Below are positions 21,126-31,400 of a DNA stretch of 64,000 bases, one piece after another. The notes under the pieces are model-generated. The model made no database searches and was not told the DNA's origin. It saw only the letters and a program-made list of their open reading frames with translations. The position numbers were made by a program, and so were the translations under genes. Positions within the stretch are counted from its first letter, which is position 1. Every line of letters starts with the position of its first letter. Source of the DNA: Nemertoderma westbladi (Eukaryota > Xenacoelomorpha > Nemertodermatida > Nemertodermatidae); assembly GCA_032718475.1 (NCBI GenBank), contig JAUCBJ010000168.1, forward strand, positions 1 through 64,000, read 5' to 3'.

Positions 21126-22523
21126 ATGATATATCCAACACAGAAAAATAAACAGGCCCGACGGGCGGACCGCACCCAACAGGAGAGTCTGTACAGCATC
21201 CCTCGAACCCATTGGAAGCACAGGCAATGGGAATGGCAACACTTATCGATGTGCTCAAGACCAGGATCGAGTGCACTGCCGATCTGGCTACAGAACAAGT
21301 GGAGGAAGATCGCCTCCTCCACTCGGGAGAAGAAAGGTGCTGAACCGGGCCTAGAGGAAATGTCGAACTTCCTCAATTATGAAGCGGAGTTGATCACAGA
21401 CCCAGTCTACAGTGAGGATAGTTTGGGGAAGGCGCCGAAGACCAAATACAACAGGCCTAAACCCGAACATAATCCGGCAGATCCATTTCCAAGAGTGAGA
21501 CAGTCGCTACCACATGTGGCCACACAGGGGACTGCTAGTCCACAGTTAGTTGGGAGTAGGGCCACACCGTGGCAGGGACAGAAACAAAATAACAATACAA
21601 ATAAATATAACCCCAACACACCCAGTAGGCCGAGTCCAAATAACCAAAACACTAAACCAGTAGATATGAATCTACGCGCTATACGTGAAGGGCTATACAG
21701 GGAGCGCTACAATCCAGGATACGAATGTCAATTGCATAGGGATGGAACCCATAAGACCATGAGTTGTAAGCATTGGCAAGCATTGCCTAAACAAGATTGG
21801 GTAGCCTACGCGGATACAAATGGACTATGTCATCGATGCGTGGTAGAGGGACACAGATTCGGAGAGTGTAGAGAAACACCGACAGAATATGACGAGACTG
21901 GAGGCCAAACAATGGCTACGAGCACAACGGGAGCAAGGAGAAAAAGGAAAGTACTACTCGGGGTAGTACCAGTGAGGATAACAGGAAAGGGTGGCCGATC
22001 AGTCACAACATTGATGCTGGTCGACAGCGGAGCAGCCTTCATGCTGGTGGAGAATTGGGTGGCCGAGGAGATAGGGTTACAGACGAGGCTGAGTAGGATG
22101 GTGGTAACTACTATCTCGAGTAAGGATGAGGTCCTGGAGATGAGGACGGGACGGTGCGAGATATCAGCAATAGCACCGGGATGTGACTATGGGGCGACCA
22201 TCGACCCCATTCAGATAATAGAATCGATCAATATAAATGCCAGGAGACCAACTAACATCGAGGTCGAGCAATACCGGTTCCTGGACGATATCGATTTCTC
22301 AATACCGAAAGTGGACGTCTCGAAGGTATCCATCATAGTCGGAATGGATTGTCCAACGGCCCAAGAGAGAGAAAGGACCATTTCCCGAGAGAATAAGCAG
22401 CGGGATCCAACGGCGATTCTCACGCCGTTCGGATGGACGCTTAGAGGCCCAATAAAACCAAGATTCCATTCAGGGTGTCGGAGACATCAGGGTGCATGCT
22501 ATCAGGCACCATTGAGGACGTAA
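21126..22523 (+). CDS. P1 zinc-knuckle and BEL/Pao-type aspartic protease
   Basis: Open frame of 465 codons; the native start is unclear because gag may read in from upstream. A Cys/His-rich stretch (YECQLHRDGTHKTMSCKHW) precedes a classical CCHC knuckle, C235-X2-C-X4-H-X4-C248 (CHRCVVEGHRFGEC). The protease has the active-site LMLVDSGAAFMLV with Asp at residue 300. Its C-terminal part, SIIVGMDCP...TPFGWTLRGPI, matches the arrangement in BEL/Pao peptidases (DUF1758-like), where a G-x-D and T-x-x-G-W-x-x-x-G-P-x follow the active site; the same order occurs in element B. The reading stops there, exactly where RT would begin in a complete element. A 49-base overlap leads to the next ORF in another frame. 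Confidence 0.75.
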   Translation: MIYPTQKNKQARRADRTQQESLYSIPRTHWKHRQWEWQHLSMCSRPGSSALPIWLQNKWRKIASSTREKKGAEPGLEEMSNFLNYEAELITDPVYSEDSLGKAPKTKYNRPKPEHNPADPFPRVRQSLPHVATQGTASPQLVGSRATPWQGQKQNNNTNKYNPNTPSRPSPNNQNTKPVDMNLRAIREGLYRERYNPGYECQLHRDGTHKTMSCKHWQALPKQDWVAYADTNGLCHRCVVEGHRFGECRETPTEYDETGGQTMATSTTGARRKRKVLLGVVPVRITGKGGRSVTTLMLVDSGAAFMLVENWVAEEIGLQTRLSRMVVTTISSKDEVLEMRTGRCEISAIAPGCDYGATIDPIQIIESININARRPTNIEVEQYRFLDDIDFSIPKVDVSKVSIIVGMDCPTAQERERTISRENKQRDPTAILTPFGWTLRGPIKPRFHSGCRRHQGACYQAPLRT

Positions 22524-23059
22524 AGGAGAAACCAGAGACGGGCGATGGGGAGGTCCCATGTGGGAAGCGGCCCGGGGAAAGATGCCAGGAGTTGGGTATG
22601 GATCTGGAACCATGCATAGTGGAGCGTGGTGAATGGATAGAGGATAGTTCCAAAGAAATACCGTCGGTAGATGAACTAGGAGGGGAAGCAACAGCAAGAG
22701 AGTGGGCGGGAGAGAATGGATTCGGGGTGGAAGACTTAGAGACGATGGGATGGAACAAGGATGTCCCCGGCAAGTATCAGTATGAGGAAGGAGAAGAGTG
22801 GACGGCGAGATTTCCGGAGAAGTGTCCAGAGGAGACGCCGGTCTGCTTGAGAGGCATACCAAAAAGGGGGAGGTCAAATAAGAAGACAGGGTGGAAAGGA
22901 ATAGGATTAGCATTATCCATTCTGTTCTGTCTATTCTTTCGATTTCCTTTCATTCTACCGCCAGGTGACAACAAGATGAAGGGTGGCATTTTGCTGCCAG
23001 GGGACCATAAGGAAATCAAGAAGGCGACTGGAAGACCCGAAAGAGTAAGAAGAAGTTAG
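22475..23059 (+). CDS. small P1 ORF with one membrane segment
   Basis: A frame of 194 codons overlaps the protease end by 49 bases in a different phase. The first ~140 residues are acidic and Gly/Glu-rich. Then a hydrophobic stretch, IGLALSILFCLFFRFPFIL (about residues 149-167), could span a membrane. The C terminus repeats a PPGDN/LPGDH pattern and ends in basic residues. I do not recognise the protein. An envelope-type remnant is possible for an LTR element, but there is no signal peptide, glycosylation pattern or family motif to support it. It may also be a chance opening. Confidence 0.35.
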   Translation: MSETSGCMLSGTIEDVKEKPETGDGEVPCGKRPGERCQELGMDLEPCIVERGEWIEDSSKEIPSVDELGGEATAREWAGENGFGVEDLETMGWNKDVPGKYQYEEGEEWTARFPEKCPEETPVCLRGIPKRGRSNKKTGWKGIGLALSILFCLFFRFPFILPPGDNKMKGGILLPGDHKEIKKATGRPERVRRS

Positions 23060-23700
23060 AAGTAGGCAGAAATATAGGGAGTGTGGTATATAAACATACC
23101 ACGGGAGTAGGAGGGTACTTAGTACCGTTAGAGTTAGAAGTAGGCAGAAATATAGGGAGTGTGGTATATAAACATACCACGGGAGTAGGAGGGTACATAG
23201 TACCGTTAAAGTTAGAAGTGGGCAGAAATTAGGGAGTGTGGTATATAAACATACCACGAATAGTAGCAGGGTACATAGTACCGGAGTAGCAGGGTACATA
23301 GTACTGAGAGAGTTAGAGGTTGTGGGCACCGAAAGCGCCACGTTGAAAGAGAGTAGAGGGTATGGTATGTAGGTATACCATAGAAGTAGTAGCGGAGAGG
23401 TTGTGGGCACCGAAAGTGCCACTTAGAAAGAGAGTAGAGGGTATGGTATGTAGGTATACCATAGAGGTAGTAGCAGAGGGGTTGTGGGCACCGAAAGCGC
23501 CACATAGTGAGAGAGTGAAGGGTGTGGTATGTAGGTATTAGGTAGTAGCATTATGTAGGTAATAGCAGTATTAGGGTATATAGTACCATAGAAGTTAGAA
23601 GTTTTGGGCACAGAGAGCGCCACGTAGTAAGAAAGTAAAGACTATGTAGGCATAGTATAGTAGTAGTAGGGTACAGAATAAGAAATAAGTAGCAAGGTAG
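23050..23700 (+). repeat. P1 hairpin-rich tandem repeats
   Basis: Two kinds of ~80-bp unit in tandem. The first (about 23053-23290, three copies) contains GTGGTATATAAACATACCAC (7-bp stem) and GGTAC-TTA-GTACC. The second (about 23318-23640, four copies) contains TATGGTAT-GTAGGT-ATACCATA (8-bp stem) and GGCAC-CGAAA-GTGCC or a close variant. The same unit types occur in inverse orientation in M. The paired arms change together between units (GTGG...CCAC versus TATGG...CCATA), which points to a conserved folding. No coding function is evident. Confidence 0.8.
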
Positions 23701-24361
23701 ATAGGATGATAGCATAGACAGGGGTAAGACTAGAAAAAAATTGGCACTTTGGGAGTGGTAGAGAACACAGGACATTGTGGAGCAGTGGGGATGGGCCAGC
23801 TCATGGGCCTTGTCTGCCACAAGCCGATGGACTGGGGCAAGTTCCGGGGGGAGCACGGAGCGGGCATGGGACATTGCGAAGCAGTGGCGATGGGGCCAGC
23901 TCATGAGGCTTGTCTTCCACAAGCCGATAGACTGGGTTAAGTCCCGAGAGGAGTATGAGAGCAGTACGAGGGAAGTATGGAGAGGAGGTGTTGGCGCGTG
24001 AGAATGTAGATAGGTGTAATTCAAATGTGGGGAGCGAGCAGAGTGGAGTTAGAGTGAGTTCAGAGTTGAGTTAGAGTGAGTTCAGAGTGGAGTTAGAGTG
24101 AGTTCAGAGTGAGGAAGTTTTTAAAATTGTGTGAAGAGTCCACAATTGTCTCGAACAGAGACGTCAGATGTCTTGGTGCAACATAGGTTGCGATTGCACC
24201 AAGAAGGGGTAGCAATATCATACCCAGAGGGAGCGGCCTGGAAAGCCGACTCCGAGAAAAGAACTCCACCCCACACCCGATAGTAGATCGGGTTCCAGCG
24301 GAATTGAAGCGCACTTGAGGTTGATGCTATCTTCTCACCGGGAAGATAGCATGGGGGGGAG
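23701..24361 (+). other. P1 3' region: degenerate HKPMDWGKF repeats, 22-bp repeats, hairpin and polypurine tract
   Basis: 23750-23960 holds two degenerate copies of the ~110-bp repeat that in M encodes CHKPMDWGKF; stops and shifts break it here. Three 22-bp units (GAGTTAGAGTGAGTTCAGAG plus TG) lie at about 24043-24112. An 11-bp perfect hairpin, ATGCTATCTTC (24324-24334) with GAAGATAGCAT (24342-24352), sits directly before the polypurine tract GGGGGGGAG at 24353-24361 and the 3' LTR. Confidence 0.7.
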
Positions 24362-25041
24362 TGTAAGCGGATTCAATTCCACCTCATTACCCACCAATAA
24401 ATGGGATAGTGGCATTTTCAGCAATATGTTGGAGATACAAGATTAGCAATATTAATCTCATATCACAACCAACATTTGGGGAAGGGGGGGGGGGGGGGGC
24501 AACACAAGCCCCGAAGCCACACACAAAGGAAGGTTAGAGGTCAAACCACCTCGGAAGGGACACAGCTAGTAGAGGCTAGCAGCAGAAGGGAAACACTCCC
24601 AGAGAGAGAAAGGGCGACACGTAGAGTATTAGCCAATGAGGGCAAAGGAGAGCATCCATTAGGTAGCAGGCCAAGGTAGCGTAGGAGTGAAGTAATATTG
24701 GTATATCAATCATATATTATCTCCTGCTACCGGTTTGTGAATCAGTTTAGTTAGTTACCCAGTTTCAGTGCAGACGGGTAATATTGTTTTACCGTCATCG
24801 TCACCATCAACAACATTGGCTGTATTTTAATCTATTACCGGTACCAAGCGATATTGTCATCTGCTATCATATTAACATCATATTAACTGTGCTATCGCTA
24901 TTATATTAGACCGCCAAGGAACAACGTTAACTCTGAACGCGTTTCTCCAACGGCCTCGGCCAAGCAATCAGTGACACCACCCCAGCCTGCGGTGACGCGT
25001 ACAAAACAACCTACAAGGTCGGGATCTCTGATCCCGTCACA
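24362..25041 (+). repeat. P1 3' LTR
   Basis: 680 bp, same termini as the 5' LTR. It is preceded by the polypurine tract and followed by TSD TTGTG at 25042-25046. The copy at 45767-46443 is nearly identical to this one, as expected from the later tandem duplication. Confidence 0.9.
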
Positions 25042-25046
25042 TTGTG

Positions 25047-25516
25047 GCAGACAAGCCCCATGAGCTGGCCCATCGCCACTGCTCCACAATGTCCTGTGCC
25101 CGCTCTGTACTCCTCCCGGAACTTGTCCCAGTCCATCGGCTTGTGGCAGACAGGGGCCATGAGCTGGCCCATCCCCACTGCTCCACAATGTCCTGTTCTC
25201 TACCACCCCAAAGTGCCAATTTTCTTTTAGTCTTATTTTAATTTTTTCTATGTTCCCCCTGTCTGTGCTATTATCCTATCTACCTTCCTACTTCCTTCTT
25301 ACTATGTGCCCTACTACTACTATACTATGCCTACATTCCCTTTACTTTCTTACTACGTGATGCTCTCGGTGCCCACAACTTCTAACTTCTATGGTATATG
25401 TACCCTAATACTGCTACTATGGTATATTGTGCTTTCTAGTGTTCTAGATATTCTGTTACGTATATAGGTATACCATACTCTTTACTATCTTACTACTAAC
25501 TTTTACTAACTCTACT
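25047..25516 (-). other. M internal segment between P1 and B
   Basis: On the minus strand this holds the two HKPMDW(D/G)KF repeats that precede 18210 in the uninterrupted M element, and then non-coding repeat sequence up to the B target site CTACT (25512-25516). It is almost identical to 46449-46917, the second copy of the duplication, where the B site is empty. Confidence 0.75.
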
Positions 25517-25650
25517 TGATGAATTATTTCACTATAAGGTAGCATTTGTAGTTTAACTTTAACGTAAAAACTTTCGAAATCCGACGCATTTTGATTAAGT
25601 TACAGTAATGTAATATGCCTATTCATATTTGTACACATAAAACCCTTAGG

Positions 25651-25730
25651 TACTCTCGTGGCGTAGTGGTCAGATGGTTAAGGCGTTGGTTACATTACAT
25701 AGGTTACGAGTTCGAATCCCAGTCGGGAAA
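25651..25730 (+). ncRNA. tRNA-like sequence with A and B boxes in the B 5' LTR
   Basis: TGGCGTAGTGG at 25659-25669 fits the pol III A box, and AGTTCGAATCC at 25709-25719 fits the B box except for its first base. Spacing is that of a tRNA gene. The sequence between resembles a tRNA D-arm and anticodon region (TGGTTAAGGCGTTGG). I could not pair the T-stem or the acceptor stem well, so this is a tRNA-derived or SINE-head-like piece rather than a working tRNA. The 3' LTR has the same sequence. Confidence 0.5.
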
Positions 25731-25814
25731 TTTGTATTTTGGGACCATTTATTTTCGTTTGGTGCTAATTGGTAGGCCAATGAGAAGTGTACAACGTAGC
25801 GAATGATGAGCCAG

Positions 25815-26021
25815 GCCAATCATAGGGCATAAATTATCTTATTGCTCAAATGTGAGGCAGTGGAAAATTCTGTTAGGATTCCATGTCCCAGATTAGTGTA
25901 AGGGCCGGACTGCGTTGAACGATGAGCTGGGCCAATCATAGGGCACGAAGCACTTTATTGCTCAAATGTGAAGCGTTGGAAAATTCTGTTTAGTTTCCAT
26001 GTGCGATATTTAGTATAAAAA
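25815..26021 (+). promoter_or_regulatory. B LTR upstream promoter: CCAAT boxes and TATA
   Basis: GGCCAATCATAGGGCA occurs twice, with CCAAT at 25815-25819 and 25932-25936, in the two halves of a ~116-bp imperfect duplication. The second half has TATAAAAAGG at 26014 onward, about 80 bases after its CCAAT; the first half has the decayed TAGTGTAAGGG at the same place. Transcription would start around 26045. The motifs are plainly visible; promoter activity is inferred. Confidence 0.5.
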
Positions 26022-26978
26022 GGCCGGTTTGCCTTCGGTTATCACTTACCCTTGCCCTTATACCCCTTATAATTCCTTATAACGTTATTAACACTCTTAT
26101 TCTTGTAAAAATTAGTTTATTCGGTTTCTTGTTGAAACTTTATTTGATAAATCCCTTTGTAAAACTGTAAATATACTGCAAATTCCTGAACATGTTTTCT
26201 TTTGGTCCAACTTTGGGACAGCCAAACATCAGGGAGATGGCAGCCTAGACCGTTAGGCCGTAAGCAACGCAGGGAAGAGATGTCCACAACACGCTAGCGC
26301 CCACATTGGATTGACCGCGCACCCCCTTTGCCCCTTCGAAATGCTCAACTTGCCATGCAGCGCCTGCTTTGTGAGAAGGTAAGACTTTGTTCGACGCCCT
26401 TGCCCGCCGTAAGACCTATAGATCAGGGTAAGCGTGACACCGTACTGGACGCCGCAAATTTAGGATCAAATAATTATATCCAGACAACACCCCCCCTTTG
26501 TCAGTCCTACGAACCCCTGGGTTAACCTGTACTTCCTACAGGTGCGAACTATTGCCATTCGTCAGTACGCGAGTACATATTAGGTACGGACAGCATATGT
26601 TCCATAATTTAGTGATTTGTAGCACTGACTGTTTGGTACCGGTTCGCTTTGTAGAACGTACATTAGTACCCCCCCCCCCCCTGTCTGGAGTTAGCTATTT
26701 GATCAGGCAAGGAGTATTTCTGCTACCGGCACACTGCTTGGCCTAGGGAGGTTTATTAATATCCTACCGCGCCTTGCCACGTACTGATAGGTATTGCTGC
26801 TAACTACCGCAGCAACAAAGTTCTAGAATAAAATTAGTATACCAGATCAGCTAACGTACGGTAGCAATTAACCCCTATTTCTTATCTTACAACCAGAATC
26901 TGGTATTAGTGCCGATCACGGGTGTAGTTACTAACACTGTGGTTGCCCATTGGGTTGTGGATAGGAAGGAGAGAGCTT

Positions 26979-27001
26979 TGACGTCATTTGTGAGTATAAA
27001 G
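26979..27001 (+). promoter_or_regulatory. B LTR downstream promoter: CRE and TATA
   Basis: The palindrome TGACGTCA (26979-26986), a consensus CREB/ATF site, is followed by TATAAAG at 26995-27001. This is a second promoter-like group in the same LTR, about 1 kb downstream of the first. A start near 27030 would give an R region of several hundred bases. Activity is inferred. Confidence 0.45.
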
Positions 27002-27765
27002 TTCTACAAACGCGACTAGTTTATTTTAGTAGCTAGCGCACGGTATCATTTCGGTCAGAAAATCGCTAAAACCTAGTAAAAGGAATTACACAAAATTGTT
27101 TTATTTGTAACACACCCACACACACACGCCCTAAAACATATTGCCCTTAGAGTTCTACTAGCTATAGCGTACTATATATTATTTTAGGTAGAAATTATCT
27201 GTATTTGTAAAATTAGGATCTGATTTGATTGCGGCAAGATAGAGTATTTCACTTTCGTTACATTTAGGCTTGACCCTTTAGACTGATTTCGTACAGGGGG
27301 ATCAGTTATCGTTACATTTAGACACGACTTTAGGCTGATTTAGACAGGGGTAATCAGCATTGTTACACTAGGTCTGTTAACCACCTAGTTCGTATATAAA
27401 CCATATAAATCACACCGCGGCAAGTTACTGTATTTAGGACTGTCAGCGATAGTTAGGATTCGCTGCGCGGGGATTGTTTTCCCGTGAGTTTGTTCTGTTA
27501 CTGTAACTGTACATCTGCCTCACCGGTTAGAGGACAGGTATCCTTTTGTCTAGTACGTAGGCATTAGACCCGCTCACGTACATAGAATAGATACTAGGCT
27601 CTGTTCCTCGCCAGTAGTCGTTTGTGTATTGTATCTGTTTATTTAGATATCCTGGACTGGGATTTGTTGTCAGATACTGTACGAGCCCGTATACATTACT
27701 AGAGTCTCATAGTAAGATACATCGTTACTAGGATCTGGTAAGCGGTATACTACTGGACCCTTACA

Positions 27766-28476
27766 GTAGGAAGTATATTATATAAATTCTGAAATTAGTG
27801 TATAGTATTATTTCGATCTGTTAGCTATTGTAAGTAGGAGATATTTAAAATTTAAGGTTAGTAAATTTAGTAATTTAGAACATCCCCTGCTTCAGTAGGC
27901 TTTTAGGGTAGCTAGTACTTTCGTATTTAACGTAAGCGTAGAAGTAAAACTCTCACCTTCGACCTTTTCAGGACTCAAGGACTCATTTCTGGACCGCTTC
28001 GAGGATTAGACCGCTTTTCGCAAAGTTTGGGAGACAATAAATTCGTCCGCGCCGCCGAAAAACGGAAAGACCCACGTCTGGTTTGTATTTGGGAATTTGT
28101 ACGACTGGAAGATCAAAGGAACGTAAGTTTTACGACTCGCGTCGTTCAAACTTAAGAAAGCACAGTAGTACTCAAAATTTGTGGGTTTCACTGTCTATTA
28201 GTAGTGTTGTTGGTACTTATTTTCCCGTTAGACGTTGCTGTTTAGCCTATTATTTGTACTTGTTGATCTATATTTTGTTAACATATACCGTTATCTCATT
28301 TATTCGTACAAATTTAGCCGGTAGGCTAGATTACTACTTATTTTATTATATACCTTGTTAGTTTTATTTGTACCGGTTAGGGTATATATATACTATATAT
28401 ACCAAGGTAAGTTTGACACTTCAACATTCAGACACTTTGACATTTTATTACCCGTACTTGACGTATATAATAAGAC
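27766..28476 (+). other. B leader between 5' LTR and gag-pol
   Basis: 711 bases with no coding region. The first bases, GTAGGAAGTATATTATATAA, have no TGG and no clear match to a tRNA 3' end, so the primer-binding site is not obvious. Packaging signals would be expected here but cannot be recognised by eye. Confidence 0.5.
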
Positions 28477-31400
28477 ATGAGTGACACACCCCATTCGACG
28501 AGATACCCACCTACCGACTATGACTCGTGCGACCCGGACAGATCGACAGTAGACGAACCGAGAAGGAGAACCCGAGATTCCGCCGATGTCACACCGCTTG
28601 CGTCGCCGGTACCCCGAACGGAAATACCGGAAGCCGCAATGCGTGGCGATGGCAGAATCGAAGATTTCCTTACCGTCCCGCAGACTAGATCACGGGAACC
28701 GGACATGGTAAGTTCGACTGGAAGCCAGGAGAACGTTATTAGAAGTATAGGAGGACACATGGCCCAGATTACTCGGAACCTCGGAGAAGGTTTTCGCGTT
28801 TTACGCGAGTTGACCGCCCCGATGTCGAGATACGAGTTCTACACCTTACAGGTAAGGATAGAAAGTAGGGTACATGCCTCCGTAGATAAACTTAGAGGTT
28901 TACACGAACTTGCGGAGTTGCGTGGCGACAACTTTACTCAGGTAAAGATAATAGACAAGTTAGTAAGTGCGAGAGAAAGCATTACCCAGTTTAAGTCAGT
29001 AATAAGATTGGCTCAACAGGAGCAGTTTGACCAACTGCTAGGTGAGTCAGTTTCGGACGCGTTGTTACAACCCGAAGAGGAAGAAGAACTCTACTGCCTG
29101 GACGGAAGGTTGGAAACGCTGACCAATTTTCTTCGTAGATGCGGCGTACCGATCGATGAACCGGAAGTCGAACCGCGAGGGACGACGGAAGTTCTCACTA
29201 CGGAAGGCTCGCGAGCCTACCAACATCCACCACTGGATAGATCGTTCGTTAGCGTACGGAGCAACGTTGGCGACGTTAGTAGAACAGCGTCTGTAATTAC
29301 TCGACAACAACAGGAGGTTGCACGCCGACAACAAGTCGCCGAGGAAGAAGCGCAACACCAGATGGCACAGATCGCCATCGAAGGAGAGAGACAACATAGA
29401 GAGGACGAGGCAAGAATTGCGCAACTCAAGGCGCAAGCCGAATTCGAAGCTTCGGAAATGCGCAGACTGGAGGAGGACTTAGCGCGAGAAGCGGCAGCCG
29501 ACGAGTTAGCACGACAGGCGGCAGCTGACGTGTTAGCACGACAGGCGGCAGCTGACGAGTTAGCACGGAAGAAAGCAGCATCCAACGCGCGTGCCAAGTT
29601 GGAGGCGCGACAAATAAACGCTCGATTAGCTATACAGGAAGCGGAGTTAGCGGCACAACAACAGGATGCAGATCGACGTGAAAGAGAGATGCAGCTCCAG
29701 TTCGAACTAAATCGTAGATCGCGCGAGACAGCGAACGCGCAAGCGGACCTCGAACTCGACGCGAGAGATAGATCTATAAGATCGCGAACTGGACACGACT
29801 TGTCTGCCCTGGATCGTATGGAAGCTCGATATCGCGGAATACAGAAGCGGATCGAGGAAGGAAGTGTGGGAGCGATAGATCGAGGAGAGGAGTTCGTCGA
29901 GGATTACTGTAAACGTTTTCCCCAAGTTATTCCTATGCTCAAACCCACGACTCCGATAAAACCGGTCTTTGTTACGAAACCTAAGGAAATAACGCCTGTG
30001 CGTTCGACGCAAGGCAACAGGTTTGTTGTGACGGAAATACCGCAACCTAGAGCGACTTCGTCGCCAATTTTAGCAGGTAACATAACTAGTCCACCTACAG
30101 TAAGTCGTAGTCTACTCGTAGGAAGAGAGGAACCTGCGTTTATGACCATTAAACAGGTGAGTAAACCATTACAAGTTAAACCTGTGACGTGCTGTGCAAA
30201 TCCAGTTATTTACAGACTGACTACGAAACCCGACTATTTCACTCGACCGTTGACACAATGTTCGACGCAACCTACGACTTCATGGAAGGCTTGCGAGCCT
30301 ACCGAACTACGGAGGAGGATGGATGTGGGTAGTACCCACGGGATCGGACAACGTATAGCGAGACCTACGACTTCGTGGAAGGCTTGCGAGCCTACCGAAC
30401 TACGGAGAGCCGTAGATTCCGGACCACCACGGACGAGATCTAGAATAATACGCCGGACACGAACCCGCCAGCCACCTTATCCGGACGACAGCGACTCATC
30501 TAGCGACTCGGAGTCGACGGAACGGGAAATATTCCGTACTGGAGCGGCGGAAGATTACAAACGAGAGGAGAGGTCGACGAATCCCTACATCGACAATCCA
30601 CCTCGAGAAACACCCCAACAGAAACCCACGTTGCAACCAGCGGAAGCGATCAGCACCAACAGACTCGCCGAAATAATGCGACCTGTAGCGGACCGACTAG
30701 CTCAGATAGAAGAGCGACTCGAAGCGCAACCGTCGGATCGATCACGAACCAGCGTGGAGTTGGAACAACCTAGACAACATCGACCACCGAGGAGAGAACA
30801 GGAGACTAGACGGACTCCGACACATCGAGAAGAAGATCCCGTTAATAATTCCTACCGACGAACGACGCGCGGAAGGGAGCGACTGGACGACGCCACCGAA
30901 CAGGGACGCGGACAGTTGGACTTAGTTAACGAGATTGCGAAATTCGCGGCTAGACACGGATTACCGGCACAGCAACCGCCGAAGTTCTCTGGCAACGCGA
31001 AACACTGGCGCACACTGGTAGACTACGTAGAGTCCCAGATCGCTAAGTGTGCTTTCACCTCGACGGAGAAGTTTAATTACTTGCTCCAAGTTCTGTCTGG
31101 TGAGCCGAAACGATTAGCGGAAACCTTTATCGGTGTTCACGATGCCTTTGAGTTGGCATACGACCGTTTGTATTCGATTTACGGCGGTAACGTAGCCATG
31201 GCTAAATCCATCATTGAAGACCTCTGCAGAGGAGGCAACATTTCGAAACCGATCGACCTTTTACGACTCGCGGACGAAATCAAGAACGCTATAGGAACTT
31301 TACGATCCATTGGACAACTCGAGTACGCTAACGCACCGACAGTTCTCATTCGAATAATCGGTCGACTTCACCATCGACTACGAAGAGAATGGCGACGCAT

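Larger units (their letters stand above)
18211..25041 (+). mobile_element. element P1: non-autonomous BEL-like LTR retrotransposon nested in M
   Basis: A complete plus-strand LTR element: 5' LTR 18211-18889 (679 bp), 3' LTR 24362-25041 (680 bp), 5-bp TSD TTGTG at 18206-18210 and 25042-25046. The internal part holds a gag-like region, a zinc knuckle plus aspartic protease, a small ORF with a membrane segment, and hairpin-rich tandem repeats. RT, RNase H and integrase are absent, so it would need a helper. Its two LTRs differ at several per cent of sites by eye, so it is older than element B. It belongs to the same family as M but lies in the opposite orientation. Confidence 0.9.
25517..27765 (+). 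repeat. B 5' LTR
   Basis: 2249 bp, TG...CA. It includes a tRNA-like box pair (25651-25730), an imperfect tandem duplication of ~116 bp (25805-25920 and 25921-26034) carrying CCAAT and TATA motifs, a 13-base C run near 26670, and a second promoter-like group (CRE plus TATA) near 26979-27001. The open frames of 60-80 codons inside the LTR are duplicated in the 3' LTR and show no protein features. Confidence 0.95.

Noticed and set aside
21126-22523. Protease region as a host aspartic protease gene
   Set aside because: It lies between paired LTRs after gag and a zinc knuckle and has the BEL-type TPFGW...GP end, so it belongs to the element.
25651-25730. A functional tRNA gene
   Set aside because: A and B boxes are present, but I could not form acceptable T and acceptor stems, and it sits inside a duplicated LTR.
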